Position numbers and translations under genes: made by a program | Shown here: positions 32,648 through 43,206 of the stretch, piece by piece | Layout of the letters: each line of letters begins with the position of its first letter | How positions within the stretch are numbered: position 1 is the first letter of the stretch | Notes under the pieces: model-generated | Database searches by the model: none | Told to the model about the DNA's origin: nothing | What the model saw: the letters and a program-made list of their open reading frames with translations, nothing else | Source of the DNA: Mantamonas sphyraenae | Lineage: Eukaryota; CRuMs; Mantamonadidae | DNA: 64,000 bases | Direction of reading: 5' to 3' | Assembly (NCBI GenBank): GCA_026936335.1 | Contig: JAPMXV010000039.1 | Location: forward strand, 163,501 to 227,500

Positions 32648-35600
32648 ATGTCATCCACAAACACGTCGTCGTCGTCATCGTCCACGTCGTCGTCCCGTAC
32701 CAACAATGCTAACCCCAGTGTCGACGGGTGAGTCCACGCACACAGCAGACCTGCTGCCCGATTGATCGATTCCCGGGAACCCAATCTGACGCTGCCTTCC
32801 CCCCCCCAGGTTTCGCGTGGAAGAGGCGTCCAGCATGCGTGAGCAAGACCCGCGCGGGGGTTCGTTCAAGGGTTACATGGAGATGAAGATGAGCAAGCTG
32901 AAGGAACAGTTTGCACAGGACGCGGTTCAGTCGCGGCGAAAGGGGGTGGGAAGCACCATTTTCGCGGGTGTCAGCATCTACGTCAACGGGTACACAAACC
33001 CCACCGAGTTTGAACTTAAGAAGCTAGTGGCTGCGCACGGAGGACAGTTTGAAGACTGGTACCGCAAGCGCAAGGTGACGCATGTTGTGGCCACCAAGCT
33101 GCCATACGCCAAGCTGCGTGAGCTGCGCGGCGAAAAGGTTGTTTCGCCAAAGTGGATCACAGACAGCATCCAAGCAGGGCGTCTCCTCGACTGTGCCGAT
33201 TACATGTTGTATGCAGAACACAGCACCGAGCTGGCAGGGCAGCAGCAGCTCAGCAAGTCGCTTGCCGTGCAGGCACCGCGTGCCACAGGCCATGAAATGG
33301 ACCTGTACAACCAACCCGTGGACAAGCGTGCCAGTGACACCCTTTCCATGTCCATCCACAAGAATGGCAACGTGAAAGCAGCCGGGGTGCGCCGTCCCAC
33401 CGCTCTGGACGCTGCTGGCGATCCCAAGGCCTTCCTGCAGCACTTTTACAGCTCCTCTCGCCTCCACCACCTCTCCACCTGGAAGGGAGAGTTCCAGGAT
33501 TTGGTAAACGAGCAGCGCAAGGAAGCCATGGCAGCGCACGAGGAGGCAGCACGGGAAAAGGAGGAACAGGAACAGGCACGACGGGAGGCAAACGAGCAGC
33601 AGAAGCAGCAGCAACAAACCAGGCGTAGGAAACCGGACAGCACGTCACGTGTGATCATGCACGTGGACATGGACGCCTTCTTTGTGTCTGTGTACCTTCG
33701 TGACCATCCTGAGTTGGCAGACGAGCCTGTGGTGGTGTCACACGCAGGGCAGAACGGCAAGAGTGGCGATGTGGCGTCGTGCAACTACAAGGCACGCGAG
33801 TATGGCATTCGCAACGGCATGTGGATGGGCAAGGCGAAGCAGCTGTGTCCCAAGCTGACGATTGTGCCGTACCTGTTTGACAAGTACGAAGAGGTGTCGC
33901 AGGAAATCTATGCTGTCTTTTTCCAGCACACACCCAAGGTACAGGCAGTCAGTTGCGACGAGGCCCTGCTGGACGTGTCTCATGTGGATGCCAACGATGC
34001 CGAAGCGTTGGCAGAGGAGATCCGAGCCAGCATTGTGGCGAAAACGGGCTGCACTGCATCCGTGGGCATTGCACACAACATCTTGCTGGCCAAACTCGCC
34101 ACTCGGAGAGCCAAGCCGGACGGTGTGTATCACATGAAACCCGAACGGGTGGGTGAGTTCCTGCAGGATTTGCCCGTGCGTGATCTGCCTGGGGTGGGAT
34201 GGAGCATGGAACGCAAGCTTGCCGAATCACACATCGAAACCTGTGGGCAGCTGTTGGCACCGTCGCTGGTGCAACTGCAAGCCCTGTGTGGTTCCTCCAC
34301 GGGCAAGATGTTGTACCAGTACGCACGTGGCGTGGATGAACGCCCGCTGAAGCTGAGCACGGAGAAGAAGAGCGTGGGCACAGATGTGAACTGGGGTGTG
34401 CGTTTCCAGGTGCACGAAGAGGCGGAACGCTTCATTCTGGAACTGTGTCGCGAAGTGTGTGCCAAGTTGCACCGCATCGACGACAACCCAAAGGCACGCA
34501 ACATTGCGTTGAAGCTGAAGATCAGGCATCCCGATGCGCCCATCGATCCGCCCAAGTTTCTCGGCCATGGCATGTGCAACAATGTCAACAAGAGTACGAG
34601 CCTAAGCTTGGCCACCGATGATCCCTCGCTCGTCCACAAGGAGGCCATGCGGATGTTCAACAGCATCGACCCTGTGATCACCGACGTGCGCGGGTGGGCC
34701 TGCATCTCGCGGCCTTTGAGTACCCCAAGGGCGAGCAACAGGCACGTTTGGACGATCTGTTCAGCAACAGTGCGGCTGTGAACAAGCGCAAGCGACGCAG
34801 GGAGGAAATGCGGGCGTTGGAAGGGAAGCAGCAGCAGCCGGGGCGCAACGATGGCGAGGAGCAGGAGAGAGACACAGACACAGACGGCATCGAGAGGGGG
34901 CACAAGCGATCTCGAGTGGACGAGGACGACGCACTGCCCAGTTTGTCCCAAGTGGACATGGGAGTGTATGCAGAGTTGCCGGTGTGGATGCAACGCGAAC
35001 TGCAGCAGCAGTATCGCCACCAACTGGGAAAGACAACCCAAGGCCAGGAGCAAGGTACGTTGACGCAACAGTTTGCATCGTCGTCGTCGTCTGAGTCACC
35101 CACAAAGTCGTCGGCACGGAGCAGCAAGAAGAAGGCCTCTGGGCAGAGTGCTGCCAACAAGCGCAGGGCACAACGTGAGCGTGCACGTGAGCAGATGCAC
35201 GAGAATATCGACAAGGAGGTGCTCAACTCCCTTCCACCGGAGCTGCGCAAGGAAATCCTTGCCAATCCACTCGGTTTTGGGGTGCCACGAGGGGATGCGG
35301 CCGCCGGTGTGAATGTGAGTGCGAGCAGCAGCAGCAGCAGCCGCACAGACGTGTTGGCATTGCGTGAAGAGGAGGCCAGCCGCAACATGCGCTTCCACAT
35401 GCCCCAGCGTGTGTGGAACCCCGTGGGCCTACACCACACTCCGTTGCACGACATCAAATGTGCGGTTGGGACATGGATGCGTGGCGTGCAGGCTGAAGGA
35501 GAGTCTGTGGGAGTGTGCTGCGACGTCTTGACGCAGCTTGTTGACATGCTGCTGCAACAAGGGCAGGTCGTCAAGACACACCGCTTCCTGATGTGGATGC

Positions 35601-35917
35601 GAAGGCGTGTGTCGTCGACGGCGGAAGAAGGTCAACACGACGCACACACAGACTCACTGGTGTGGATGGGCATTTTCAATCATGTCCTAGCACACACCAG
35701 CCAACGAGTGCGTCTCAACATCAAGGGCTTCCCAGGCGTAGCAGTGGACGAAGAGGAGGTTGTGGAAGAGGAGGCGGCCGACATTTCAGGTGTCAATGAC
35801 GACGACGATGACGATGATGATGATGATGACGACGATGATGACGACGATGCCAATGAGATGCAGGTGGTGGTGGTGGGCGCGGGCAAGGGCAGCCAAAACC
35901 GCATCGTGGCAGGATGA
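32648..35917 (+). CDS. REV1: REV1 translesion DNA polymerase (deoxycytidyl transferase); one frameshift
   Basis: REV1 inserts dCMP opposite lesions and scaffolds other translesion polymerases. Exon 1 is 32648-32727; exon 2 begins at 32810. Domains in order (total ~1,060 aa): Ser/Thr-rich start; BRCT at ~75-165 (VNGYTNPTEFELKKLV to WITDSIQAGRLL); Y-family catalytic core from ~305 with metal-site residues in DMDAFF and SCDEALLDVS; little-finger domain; two ubiquitin-binding motifs (VYAELPVWMQREL and VLNSLPPELRKEI); and the REV1 C-terminal domain at ~905-960 that docks REV7 and other polymerases. The reading frame slips by one base at about 34690: DVRG and VGLHLAAF are adjacent only if one G is restored in a G-run, so an assembly error is likely. 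A poly-Asp run of about 18 residues lies near the end. Confidence 0.93.
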
Positions 35918-37383
35918 GCAGCACGCTGTACGATGAACTCGATGCGGAGGGTGGAGAGGAGGAAATGGACGACACGGTGGGGGACTACACCTGGGAACAG
36001 GGACTAGTCAAATCGTGGGCGGATCTGAAGGAGGATGAGAGCGGTAACTTGGTGGTGGAACATGTGGCCCAGGTGGCCAAACGCAAGAAGAAGCAGGCGG
36101 GAGGGGGCGTGGGACCGTCGGTGCGTAAAGGCATGATTCGATACGTGTTGCTTGTGCTCGACCTGTCCGCAGCCATCAAGGAGCAGCGTGACGCCAACAT
36201 GAAGCCCACGCGGGAGAAGGCCGTGTTGCGGAGTTTGGACACGTTCATCCGTGAGTTCTTTGACCAGAACCCACTGTCCCAGATGGGCATTGTTGTCACC
36301 GCACACGGCCGCGCGGAAAAGGTGAGCGAACTGGGCGGCAACCCACGCCAGCAGATTCGCAAGCTCAAGGAGTACAAAGACACAGAGAATGCCATGGGAG
36401 GCGCTGCCTCGCTGCAGAATGCACTCGACGTGTGTCGCCTGTCCCTGTGTCACATTCCCTCCCATGGCTCTCGAGAGGTGCTCGTGTTGTTTTCCGCCCT
36501 CTCGACAAACGATCCCGGGAACAGTAAGTGGACGCCGTACTCGTGCGAGAGCGCTGCACACACACACACGTGGCTCACACACATCGTACGTGCGCTTGCG
36601 CATGCGCTGCTCACGTGTGTGTACACACACATAGTTCACGAGACGTTTGAGGAGCTTGCCAAGGAGAAGATCCGCTGCTCTGTGGTCTCGCTCTCGGCAG
36701 AGATGTACGTGCTGAAGCAGCTGACGTTGTGTACGGGTGGTTCGTTGTCTGTGGCGCTGAATCGCAGCCATTTGCAAGAGTTGATGATTGCCCATTGCAG
36801 CCCGCCGGCGACGACGACGCAGGTGATGCCCGAGGCAACGCTGATTCGCATGGGTTTTCCCAAACGCGTGGTCAACCACAAGGCCAAGGTTCTGTGTGCC
36901 TGTCACTCGGAGCTCCAGGCTGAAGGGTTCAATTGTCCCCGGTGCGGCTCCCTGTGTTGCGAGTTGCCCACCAGTTGTCCCACATGCAACCTCTCCCTGG
37001 TCTCCTCACCCCATCTCGCTCGCTCCTATCGCCATCTGTTCCCTGTGCCCCCGTATGTCGAGTCCACGGGCCATGACACACGCGGTCAGTGCGCTGCGTG
37101 CACCTTTGCCCTCGGTCGCTTCGCCTTTCAGTGCCCCCGGTGTGCACTGCTTGTGTGTGACGAGTGCGACACATACATCCACGACGACCTCCACACCTGT
37201 CCCGGCTGCGAAAACATGAGCAGCTCACAGAAACTGGCAGCCCTTGCAGCCGAGGCCGACGACGACGACGACGACGACGAGCAAGACGAAGCAGAAGACG
37301 ACGACGATGAGATCGTCATGGTGATCAACAAGACCAACAATGGGGCACAACGCACCACACATGATGGAATGGATGTGGAGTAG
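35914..37383 (+). CDS. GTF2H2: TFIIH subunit p44 / Ssl1
   Basis: p44 is a core TFIIH subunit that stimulates the XPD helicase in transcription initiation and nucleotide excision repair. Exons 35914-36523 and 36635-37383 give 452 aa. The N-terminal VWA-like domain runs from IRYVLLVLDLSAA (~residue 73) to SHLQELMIAHCSPP, including the conserved NIHETFEELAKEKIRCSVVSLSAE across the splice junction. Then come PEATLIRMGFP, a zinc finger (CPRCGSLCCELPTSCPTC), SPHLARSYRHLFP, and a C-terminal C4/RING-like domain with eight or more Cys/His residues. A poly-Asp tail ends the protein. Its first ATG overlaps the REV1 stop codon (ATGA). The next in-frame Met lies about 18 residues in, so the start could be later. 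Confidence 0.95.
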   Translation: MSSTLYDELDAEGGEEEMDDTVGDYTWEQGLVKSWADLKEDESGNLVVEHVAQVAKRKKKQAGGGVGPSVRKGMIRYVLLVLDLSAAIKEQRDANMKPTREKAVLRSLDTFIREFFDQNPLSQMGIVVTAHGRAEKVSELGGNPRQQIRKLKEYKDTENAMGGAASLQNALDVCRLSLCHIPSHGSREVLVLFSALSTNDPGNSKWTPYSCESAAHTHTWLTHIVRALAHALLTCVYTHIVHETFEELAKEKIRCSVVSLSAEMYVLKQLTLCTGGSLSVALNRSHLQELMIAHCSPPATTTQVMPEATLIRMGFPKRVVNHKAKVLCACHSELQAEGFNCPRCGSLCCELPTSCPTCNLSLVSSPHLARSYRHLFPVPPYVESTGHDTRGQCAACTFALGRFAFQCPRCALLVCDECDTYIHDDLHTCPGCENMSSSQKLAALAAEADDDDDDDEQDEAEDDDDEIVMVINKTNNGAQRTTHDGMDVE

Positions 37384-37413
37384 CCGTTTGTCCTGCTCTT
37401 TTCTCTTCGCGAA

Positions 37414-38181
37414 ATGGCCAGGGCAACCTACAAAAACCTGGCCCCGCTGCGCGATCGCGGCCTACCATTCTTCCTGCACCCCATGTCGCAACTCTCCACC
37501 GCATCCAAAAATGTTGTTGTGGCAGGTGCCACCGGTGCGGTTGGAAGCCGTGTGGTCCACTTCCTGGCATTGGACGATCGTGTGGAGGAAGTTCGGGCTC
37601 TCAGTCGTCGCGACATTGACGAAGATGCTGCCTGCGAATTGTTTGAGCTCGAAAAAGAGCAGTTGGCAAAGGTGAAGTGCTACAAGGTGGACTACGAGCA
37701 AGAAACGTTTCCAGACGAAGCCTTCGAAGGGGCCGGCATTGGCATTTCGTGCCTGGGCATCTACACGCGCGATGCGAAGGACGAAGAGCACTTTCGCCAG
37801 GTGGAAATCACGCACAACCTCCACGTGGCGACACGTGTGGCTGCCCAGGCACCGGGGGAGGCACGATGGTCCTATCTCAGTGGCCAAGGAGCCAAAGAGG
37901 GGGGCTGGGCGATGTTTGCACGCGTCAAGTACGACGCGGAAGAGGCGTTTCGCAGCGTCGAGGGGATGGGGCTTGCCGTGACGGTGCGTCCCGGAGGAAT
38001 CACAGGCAGGAAACAGTACCTTTATTGGGGAGACAAGGTTGCCGAGTGGTTGCCCAAATCATTGACCATCCACGCGGACGAGATCGCCAAGGGGATGATT
38101 GCCGCGGTCTTGCTGCCCAAGGACGAGGTGGAGCTCGTGTACGAGAACAAGGAACTCAAAGAGCTTGCAGAGAAGCTTTGA
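37414..38181 (+). CDS. TIP30/HTATIP2-like NAD(P)-binding oxidoreductase (atypical SDR)
   Basis: A single exon of 255 aa, 30 bases after the p44 stop. A basic N-terminus precedes the Rossmann motif GATGAVGSRVV (~residues 38-48), where NAD(P) binds. Further family features are ISCLGIYTRDAKDEEHF, YLSGQGA, VKYDAEEAF and TVRPGGITGR, the order seen in HTATIP2/TIP30 and related fungal proteins that regulate nuclear import or redox metabolism. The usual catalytic Tyr-Lys pair of classical SDRs is represented at most by VKYDAEEAF, so an enzymatic role is uncertain. The last codons (KELKELAEKL) are duplicated at 30403-30441. It is convergent with GH28 copy B, 49 bases away. Confidence 0.75.
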   Translation: MARATYKNLAPLRDRGLPFFLHPMSQLSTASKNVVVAGATGAVGSRVVHFLALDDRVEEVRALSRRDIDEDAACELFELEKEQLAKVKCYKVDYEQETFPDEAFEGAGIGISCLGIYTRDAKDEEHFRQVEITHNLHVATRVAAQAPGEARWSYLSGQGAKEGGWAMFARVKYDAEEAFRSVEGMGLAVTVRPGGITGRKQYLYWGDKVAEWLPKSLTIHADEIAKGMIAAVLLPKDEVELVYENKELKELAEKL

Positions 38182-38958
38182 TGAAGATGATGAAGATGAT
38201 GGTGGTTCTTTATCGTTTGTCCCTCAAAAATCAATCCTCATGGGTCTTGCCGCCGTTGTTGCAACGAGGCACAGGGTATGTCTCACCCTTCACCTCCAAC
38301 TGTGCATACTCACACTCGTACTGTCCACGGAAGGGGAACTCGCCAGCCTCACGCACCACGACGTTGTCAAACACCACCCCGGTCATCGGGTGTGTGGAGT
38401 TGCCCTTGATCACACCGGGTGACAGCCACGGACGGTCCACAAACACGTCCTTGAGCACAATGTTGGCAAACGTCACACAGCCCTGCGTGGGACAGTGCTT
38501 GCTAATGGGATAATCCAGGGCACACTTGCGTCCCAATGCCTCGTGCGGCTCATGCTGCTGCTGCGGCCCAATCCAGATGGCCCACCAGCGTGGCTCCGTA
38601 ATCGTCACGTTTTCGTACACAATGTTCTCGATGATGCCCGAGTTGCTTCCGTCACACGTTGGGTTGCTCTTGATGTAGATGCCCTTTGCAGTCTTGGGCA
38701 TGTTGATGTCCCGAAAGGTGATGTTGCGCACGCAGTTGACTGCAGGCACAGGAGGCACCGAACCAATGGATGCACCCACCCCCTGGAGGGTGAGACGTTC
38801 AAACACCATGTTCTCACTGCACTTGGAGTTGACACAATCGCCACTGCACGGCTTGACTGCAATCGAGTCGTCGTCGTTCACAATAGTGCAGTCGTGCACA
38901 TACACATTCTTCCCACTGGGATCAATTCCGTCCGTGTTCAAATCCTCCAATTCCAACC
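38158..38958 (-). repeat. Inverted repeat arm B (3' half of GH28 copy B plus oxidoreductase 3' end)
   Basis: This arm is the reverse complement of 29671-30441 with very few differences in coding sequence and small indels in the intergenic GATGAA/GATGAT repeat. It contains the end of the intact oxidoreductase gene, the 49-base intergenic spacer and the last ~240 codons of GH28 copy B. Because the oxidoreductase is complete here, this arm is the probable donor. The arms are about 8 kb apart, so recombination between them would invert the REV1-p44 segment. Confidence 0.9.
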
Positions 38959-39741
38959 CACCCAGTTCATGCTTGGCACGTCCGATGGACTCGGCCTTGG
39001 ACTTGCGATCCACCTGGATGTGCACATTCCACACCTCCGCGGTGTCCACGTCGCCCAACCACACATGGTAATAGCCGGCGTCGTGCAGGAGCAAATCGTG
39101 CATGTCCACGTTGACACACTGCACCAAAAAGAACATGATGGGTCGTCCGTGCTTGATCTTGCCAAACAGCATGGCATCCCACCAGCCCTTGCCCTGGCCC
39201 TGCACCACACCACCCCCATTGATGGTGATGTCCTTGCACTCCATCATGGTGATGAAGTTCAACACGTGGTCTCCCTTGCTGTTCAACGGCCAATCTTCCC
39301 AGCTGGCATGGGCTGCCAACACACCTTCAATCGACACTTAGACACACACCAGCACCCACCAACAACGTGTCAGCACACCACACACACCCTCTTCCAATCT
39401 GCAAAGCCACCCACCCACCCTTCCAACATAGAAAGCACTCCTGTCGACAACTCACGTGTGATGTTCTGGGTGCCGTTCTGAGCACGGAACGGATGTGTGG
39501 TGAACCAGTTGGCTTCGTTGTTCACGTTCTTGTCCCCCACCGCAGGGATGACAATCACATCGCCCGGTTTGGCGCTGTCAAACGCCTTGTTGATGGCCAC
39601 TGCATTGGCCTTGGCTGCCTCCAGGCTGTTGTCGCCTGCCTTGGCTCCCATGGAGCGTACGTCAATCACAGCTGCGTTGGCCACACTCACAAGCACACAC
39701 GCCACCACAAACACCGTGCTCCATGCAAACGTTGTTCTCAT
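38231..39741 (-). CDS. Secreted GH28-family (polygalacturonase-like) protein, copy B
   Basis: Exons 39456-39741 and 38231-39336 give 463 aa. The start at MRTTFAWSTVFVVACVL gives a clean signal peptide ending VANA|AVID; an in-frame Met lies 20 codons upstream but would bury it. Copies A and B share the layout AVIDVRSMGA, DKNVNNEANWF, INGGGVVQGQGKGWW and the LNTDGID and NDDDSIAVK acidic motifs, with the same GVGASIGS and YIK replacements. The N-terminal 200 residues differ greatly from copy A, whereas the remainder is nearly identical. The 119-base intron lies at the same position in both copies, so they are true paralogues that have since exchanged sequence. Confidence 0.87.
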
Positions 39742-40065
39742 GGCCTCTTTCTGTGTCCCCACCATTCCCTTGCATGTGTCAGTGCCCTTCCACAACTCCA
39801 TCTGTGTCTCAAACGCCTGTGCACACGCGTAAAAACCCACAAAGCACTTCCGTTGCCGGAAATGCGCGTGGATGCCACAATTGCCAAAGTCTCCCCCTTT
39901 GTCAACCCAAACCACACACACCACACACACACACATTCAATGTGAATCCCATCCCCTCCCACACGGCCCAATCCAACATGCACACAACACACACACATGG
40001 TCAACGCACAACAAACAAAAAAAAGATTGGCGGCCAGGACGCCAACCCAACCCAACCCCACCACA
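39742..40065. other. Intergenic region between GH28 copy B and the small odd gene
   Basis: This 324-base interval is rich in C and A, with several CA-repeat stretches (around 39910-39935 and 39975-40000) and an A-run before the downstream ATG. It should contain the GH28 promoter on the minus strand and a leader for the next gene. I see no RNA gene or conserved open frame. Confidence 0.5.
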
Positions 40066-40605
40066 ATGTCCGACAAGCAGGGAGGACAGGCAGAGGAGGA
40101 GGCGAGTGAGCCAAAGCAAAGGCAGGCAAAGTCGGCGTCGCAGTTGGAAACCATCAGTGCTCACATGGAAGAGTTCAAGAACGCCTCCATGGAGGAGCAC
40201 AAGAGCTGATTTAAAAAGACATTGAAGAAGCTGTTCAACATGGGTGCGGATGCCCTGCGTGCTGTGGGCAACAAGATCGATGATGCCCAACATGAGGATG
40301 GGGAGGAGGATGGCGAGACCGAGGAGGATGGCGAGACCGAGGAAGAGGAGGACGTGGTTGATGCGGATGCTGCTCCTTCCGCTTCTTCACACACGGCTAC
40401 GGCCGCCAGTGTGTACGAAGCGACGTGGTTTACACGTGCCACCTCCTCCTCCTCCTCCTCCTCCTCTCCACCCCTTCCCCGTGTGCATACGCATGTGGGC
40501 ATGGCAGCAGCAGCTGTACACCTGCCAGCTGGTGTGCTGAACAGAAATTCCGCCGACCCAACTCTGCTCGCCCCGTACTTCTTTCTGGACGAGCAGTTGA
40601 TGTAA
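40066..40605 (+). pseudogene. Small acidic gene interrupted by an in-frame TGA, or two short reading frames
   Basis: From the ATG at 40066 a frame encodes 47 residues (MSDKQGGQAEEEASEPKQRQ, then SQLETISAHMEEFKNASMEEHKS) and stops at TGA 40207-40209. The same frame reopens at once with FKKTLKKLFNMGADALRAVGNK, an acidic Glu/Asp/Gly stretch and a Ser-rich tail, ending at 40605. The frame agreement and similar composition suggest one ancestral coding region of ~180 codons. Explanations are a nonsense mutation (pseudogene), TGA readthrough or recoding, a sequencing error, or splicing I cannot see; no GT donor lies directly before the TGA. I recognise no family, and coding status is uncertain. Confidence 0.4.
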
Positions 40606-40952
40606 ATTGGCCCACCCAATTGTTTGGCCTTAAGGCCACCACAAGACAAACGCCCCCAAATGTGGCATGATGATGATTCATCATTCCAAAATCACTCTCC
40701 TTCAATGTCGAAAACACCACCGCCAACCCAACTTCCCCCCACACAAAAAAATTACGGCTCAGGACGTGCCTTGCGAGAAACCACACCGTCGATTGCGTGT
40801 GTTCCAAGGTGCCGAAGTCACTCTACGACCCACGGGGGGATTGGTTGTGGCACCAAAGAGATGAAACCCCCAGATTTCAACACACACACACACTCTCTCT
40901 CTCTCCGCCTGCTGCGCCATTGTGGCCCACGTTGCTGTTTTGGTTGGCATCC
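40606..40952. other. Intergenic region with no recognisable feature
   Basis: These 347 bases lie between the odd acidic gene and the TRMT112 stop codon. They contain a C-run, an A-run (near 40745) and a CA/CT repeat near 40882-40908. No supported reading frame, RNA gene or regulatory motif was found. It probably holds the two facing 3' untranslated regions. Confidence 0.5.
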
Positions 40953-41521
40953 TCAATTGCTGGCTGCCACTTCGTCCTCGTTGAGAAGCATGTTGGGCAC
41001 ACCGCCCTTGATGGGGTATTCCCTACCGCAGTTCTGGCACTGCATGGTTGCCTCCACCACCTCCAGGTTGTTCAACACATTGTGCAATGCCTCCAGAAGC
41101 TCTTTGTCCTCGTCGGCGTCCTCTGGAAGCTCTTCCGGCATGTCTTCCACCCCACACTGCTCAGTGGTCGCGTGTGTGTGTGTGTGTGCGTCAGCCTGAA
41201 GGGTCACTCAATCACTCACCTGCGGCCAGGATTACTTTCACCCCCCCCCACAGCCTCACCGTGGCCACGATATGACACAACGACAATGGCAGTGGATAGA
41301 AAGCAAGTGGGCAAGACTAAAGGGCAACGTACAGCAGCAGCAGCATCGACCAGCGTTGCGTATTCGAGGCGAGGAAGCATGCGACGCACATAGGCGGCGT
41401 TAAACTCGTGCTCCTCCTGCTCCACCTCGGTCACATCCGACAACGCCAACGGGTACCCTGCATCCTTTTTGACACAGTCGGGAATGGCACATGTGAGCAT
41501 GTTGTGGATCAGAAGTTTCAT
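40953..41521 (-). CDS. TRMT112: TRMT112, activator subunit of tRNA, rRNA and eRF1 methyltransferases
   Basis: TRMT112 is a small zinc-binding partner that stabilises and activates several methyltransferases acting on tRNA, 18S rRNA and release factor eRF1. The start is the ATG of MKLLIHNMLTC, matching the family start MKLLTHN. Exons 41333-41521 and 40953-41195 give about 143 aa (human 125). Conserved blocks are EFNAAYVRRMLPRLEYATLV, then LEALHNVLNNLEVVEATMQC, CGREYPI and GGVPNMLLNEDE. If the acceptor is the nearer CTTCAG, a CA repeat encodes a His-Thr run; an acceptor at GAGCAG would place that repeat in the intron and shorten the protein by 13 residues. The Cys pair MQCQNCG fits the zinc site. 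Confidence 0.92.
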
Positions 41522-41659
41522 GTTTTCTTCTTCCCTTCCTCTGCTCCTTCCTTGTGGCTCCCCCCGCGCGTTCCCCGTTTCTGCCCACATTCGAATTCAT
41601 TCTCCTTCCTCCCCCCCCCCTTCGTTCCTCGTTGTGGTGTCGCATGCAACGAAATCGTC

Positions 41660-43206
41660 TCAAACATCGTCACGCTCAATCATAGAGGTGCGTCCGGGAC
41701 CGACGCCAATCCACTTGATGGGCACACCGAGGAGTTCCTCGACACGCTTGACGTAGGCCTGGGCCAGGTCGGGAAGGTCGTCAAAGGTTTGACACTCGCT
41801 GATGTCTGTCTTCCAGCCTTCAAACACTTCGTACTCGACCTCCACACCCTTGAGGGACTCCAGGGAGGCAGGGAACATGGTCACCTCCTTGCCATCCACA
41901 ATGTACTTGACGCCCACCTTGATTTCATCAAAGGCACTCAGCACATCCAACTTGGTCAGGTTGATGTACGTGTACCTGTTGACGGCTTGCGAGTAGCGCA
42001 TCTGCACCACATCCAGCCAGCCGCAACGACGCGGACGACCCGTGGTCGTGCCCACCTCGTGGCCCTCCTGCGACAACTTGTCATGCAGATCACCCTCCAA
42101 CTCGGTGGGGAAGGGTCCTTCGCCCACACGCGTGGTGTATGCCTTCACCACGCCGTACAGCTCACTCATGAGCAGCGGCGAAATGCCCAGACCCGTGGCA
42201 AAGCCACCCGCCGTGCAGTTCGACGATGTCACAAAGGGATACGTGCCAAAGTCGATGTCCAGCATGGTGGCATTGGCTCCCTCCAACAGAAGCGTCTTGC
42301 CCTCGTCCAGCTGTTCGTTGAGGTAGGCCACCGTGTCACAGGTGATCGGCTCCACACGCTGCCACAACTCCTTGTACTTGGCAATCTCCTCCTCCTCGTC
42401 CACATCGTCCAGCTGGCCAGGGAATGCCGCCTTCAGTCCATTCAACAGCTCACGCAGCTTGTCTCCAAACGACTCGTGCTTCAGGTCGCACAGACGCAAC
42501 CCGTCACGGTTCATCTTGCTCGAGTACGTGGGTCCAATCCCTCGCTTTGTCGTCCCTGTGGTGGTGTATCAAGGGGTGTGTGGGGAAGAAGAAGGGCCAC
42601 CGGATGCAAGGGCACACCATCGTCGATGCCACCGCAGATGGGTTCACACGTGTCAGTGTCAGCGTCGAATTCAACGCCAGCCGCGTTTGTGAGGCGCCTG
42701 CTCTTCTTCCAATTCCCGTTTTTCGTGTCTTTTTCCGACACAAACCACGGCCCCGGCCACGAGCACACCCCACACGCCGCACGCCACACACACATACCGA
42801 TCGAATGGTCCTTGAGGGCCTGTTCGCGCAGACCGTCAACCTTCTTGTGAAAGTCAAAGACCAGGTGGGCGCGGTCGGAGATGAAAAGGCGACCCGCATA
42901 GTCGACTCCCTTCTCCTCCAGGTTGGCAATCTCCTCCTCCATGGTGGGAAGATGTACCACCACACCGTTGCCCACCACACACACGCAACCCTTGTTCACA
43001 ATGCCGCTGGGCATCAGATGGAACTTGTACTTGACGCCGTCTGCCACAATCGTGTGTCCCGCGTTGGCGCCGCCCTGGGCACGTCCACACATGTCGTAAC
43101 GTCCTGCAAGCAGATCCACCAGCTTGCCCTTGCCTTCATCACCCCACTGGGCACCGATCACTGCCACCACCTGCGGAACCTTGTCGCTAGAGGACGTAGA
43201 AGACAT
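41660..43206 (-). CDS. ADSS: Adenylosuccinate synthetase
   Basis: This enzyme joins IMP and aspartate using GTP, the first committed step of AMP synthesis in the cytosol. Exons 42798-43206 and 41660-42555 give 434 aa, the usual length. Motifs are [14 protein letters not shown] (P-loop with catalytic Asp near residue 20), GGANAGHTI with catalytic His, [14 protein letters not shown] spanning the splice junction, [50 protein letters not shown] and the C-terminal GPGRTSMI. The 242-base intron begins GTATGTGTGTGTGG. All key residues I can check are intact. Confidence 0.97.

Noticed and set aside
38495-39481. Plus-strand 328-codon frame opposite GH28 copy B
   Set aside because: It is antisense to a gene supported by signal peptide, catalytic motifs and a paralogue.
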